A stretch of 42,948 nt of DNA from Deltaproteobacteria bacterium. GTDB lineage: Bacteria; Myxococcota_A; Polyangia; Fen-1088. The stretch is taken from assembly GCA_016935975.1 (NCBI GenBank), contig JAFGPX010000101.1, positions 1 through 42,948 of the forward strand. The letters run 5' to 3'. The notes below the pieces were generated by a model. It did not search any database, was not told the DNA's origin, and saw nothing but the letters and a program-made list of their open reading frames with translations. Position numbers and translations under genes: made by a program. Numbering within the stretch: position 1 is the stretch's first letter; every line of letters starts with the position of its first letter. Shown in pieces: positions 41,799 to 42,948 of the stretch.

Positions 41799-42948
41799 CT
41801 ACAGCCGCGCCAATGCCGCCTCGACCTTGGCCAGGGCGGCCTCGATCTCGGCCAGGCGGCCACGATCCTTTTCGAGCACCGCCGGGGGCGCCTTCTCCAG
41901 GAATTGCGGATTGGCCAGCTTCTTCTTCAGAAAGTCGCGGTCGGCCGCGAGCTTGTCGCGGTCCTTCACGAGCTTCGCGCGCTCCGCGCCGGTGTCGCTC
42001 TTGGCGGGCAACGTCAACAGGACCTCGACGTCGCCGGCCATGGCCGTCAGCACGCCGCCTTGCGGCGGTTCTCCTCCCCGCCGCACCACCAGAGCGCCCA
42101 GCCGCGCCTGCTCGGACACCAGAGCGGCGTAGCCGTCGAGGATGGTCTTCTTGTAGTCGTCGGTGACGTTGAGGACGACCCCGGGCCGCAACGACGACGG
42201 CACGTTGTTCTCGGTGCGCAGGGCGCGCACCGTCGTCACCACTTTCTGCACCAGGGCCATGGAGGCCTCGCTGGCGTCGTCGAGGTAGCGTAGATCGGCG
42301 ATGGGGTAAAGCGTGATGACGATGCTCTGCGGCGCCCCCTGCGGCTTGGGTAGCTTCTGCCACAGCTCCTCGGTGAGAAAGGGCATGAAGGGATGCAGCA
42401 GGCGCATGGCGGTATCCAGAGCGGTGACCAGCGTACCCTGGATCTTCCAGCGCTCGTTCGCCTTTTCCGGATCCTGCAGGCGGGCCTTGGCCAGCTCGAT
42501 GTACCAGTCGCAGATCTCGTTCCAGATGAAGTGGTACACCGCTTGCGCCGCTTCGGCGAAGCGGTAGTCCTCGAGCGCGGTGTTAATCTCCTCGGTGGCG
42601 CGCTGGACGCGCGAAAGGATCCAGCGCTCGGGCAGGTCGAACTCGACGCTGTCCGGCCCCTCGGCCGTGCGATCCGCGAACTGGTCGGGATCGTAGTCGG
42701 CGAGGTTTCCGAGCACGAAACGGGTCGCGTTCCAGATCTTGTTGGCGAAACGCCGCGCGTCCTCGACGTTGCTCCACGAGAAACGGATGTTCTTGCCCTG
42801 CGCGGCTTGCGTGGTCAGCCAGGCCAGGGCGAAACGCAGGGCATCCGCGCCGTGCTTCTGCACGACGTCGAGCGGGTCGATGGTGTTGCCCTTGACCTTG
42901 GCCATCTTCTCGCCCTTCTCGTCGGTGACCATGGTGTGCAGGTACACC
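41799..42948 (-). CDS. valS: Valyl-tRNA synthetase, C-terminal part (5' end outside window)
   Basis: The last 382 or so residues of a class I synthetase that charges tRNA-Val. Reading begins in the catalytic domain at VYLHTMVTDEKGEKMAKVKGNTIDPLDVV, the KMSKS region. The anticodon-binding helical domain follows (FANKIWNATRFVLGNL, WILSRVQRATEEINTALEDYRFAEAAQAVYHFIWNEICDWYIELAK, LLHPFMPFLTEELWQKLP), and the C-terminal coiled coil (AKLVKDRDKLAADRDFLKKKLANPQFLEKAPPAVLEKDRGRLAEIEAAL) is typical of bacterial ValS. The signature reads KMAKV instead of KMSKS, so Ser is replaced by Ala. The gene runs off the window edge, so the start is not visible. Confidence 0.95.
   Translation of the reverse strand, partial: VYLHTMVTDEKGEKMAKVKGNTIDPLDVVQKHGADALRFALAWLTTQAAQGKNIRFSWSNVEDARRFANKIWNATRFVLGNLADYDPDQFADRTAEGPDSVEFDLPERWILSRVQRATEEINTALEDYRFAEAAQAVYHFIWNEICDWYIELAKARLQDPEKANERWKIQGTLVTALDTAMRLLHPFMPFLTEELWQKLPKPQGAPQSIVITLYPIADLRYLDDASEASMALVQKVVTTVRALRTENNVPSSLRPGVVLNVTDDYKKTILDGYAALVSEQARLGALVVRRGGEPPQGGVLTAMAGDVEVLLTLPAKSDTGAERAKLVKDRDKLAADRDFLKKKLANPQFLEKAPPAVLEKDRGRLAEIEAALAKVEAALARL

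Overview
The window looks like ordinary chromosome from a high-GC bacterium (GC about two thirds or more by eye, strong G/C third-position bias) of the former Deltaproteobacteria, most likely Myxococcota or a relative. The gene families point that way: tandem PilZ proteins, a DUF507 protein, two von Willebrand A lipoproteins, an AgmX/PglI-type domain, a giant Ser/Thr kinase-ATPase-TPR protein, a HEAT-repeat secreted protein and the futalosine menaquinone route. The taxonomic call is inference. I see no prophage, CRISPR array, integrase or transposase gene; the mobile DNA visible is small non-coding hairpin elements.

Layout. 1-2.1 kb: an EF-hand-like lipoprotein, a small PilZ-like protein, tRNA-Met(CAT) and DUF507. 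2.3-5.4 kb (minus): queA-tgt-elbB, the first two for queuosine tRNA modification. 5.4-8.1 kb: a tandem PilZ protein, convergent with a yfgM-bamB pair. 8.1-14.7 kb: a small outer-membrane protein, a discoidin-like/HEAT protein, GTP-dependent PEP carboxykinase, a small lipoprotein and serC. 14.7-22.5 kb: an ABC-F ATPase, a vWA lipoprotein and a four-gene translationally coupled operon (ABC ATPase, permease, GldG-like protein, DUF4340). 22.5-25.3 kb: a DUF2304 + GT2 pair, then probable mqnB and mqnD in convergent orientation. 25.6-30.7 kb: a D,D-carboxypeptidase with a lysine/arginine-rich insert, a TMTC-like membrane protein and a large vWA lipoprotein. 30.7-39.9 kb: the kinase, an acyl-CoA dehydrogenase, a secreted AgmX/cupin protein, a matrixin-like metalloprotease and an RGG-rich disordered protein. 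40-42.9 kb: tRNA-Glu(CTC), tRNA-Gln(CTG), a PP2C phosphatase fused to a cyclic-nucleotide-binding domain, and the C-terminal part of valyl-tRNA synthetase, cut by the window end.

Three signals stand out beyond the gene list. First, many monocistronic genes have a sigma70-like -10 hexamer ending 5-9 nt before the start codon, several with a -35 at 17-18 nt, and no Shine-Dalgarno sequence. This predicts that a large share of mRNAs are leaderless, and it also fixes several start codons. Second, convergent gene ends carry long imperfect-hairpin elements of at least two families. One copy, at 38.4 kb, is interrupted by a different 170-bp palindrome with perfect 22-bp arms, which gives a nested insertion. 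Third, queA has no ATG, GTG or TTG in the required region and appears to start at CTG.

Most functions are core or envelope-related: cell wall, outer membrane, lipoproteins, menaquinone, serine and gluconeogenesis. Phospho- and cyclic-nucleotide signalling is overlaid by the kinase, the PP2C-cNMP protein and the PilZ proteins.
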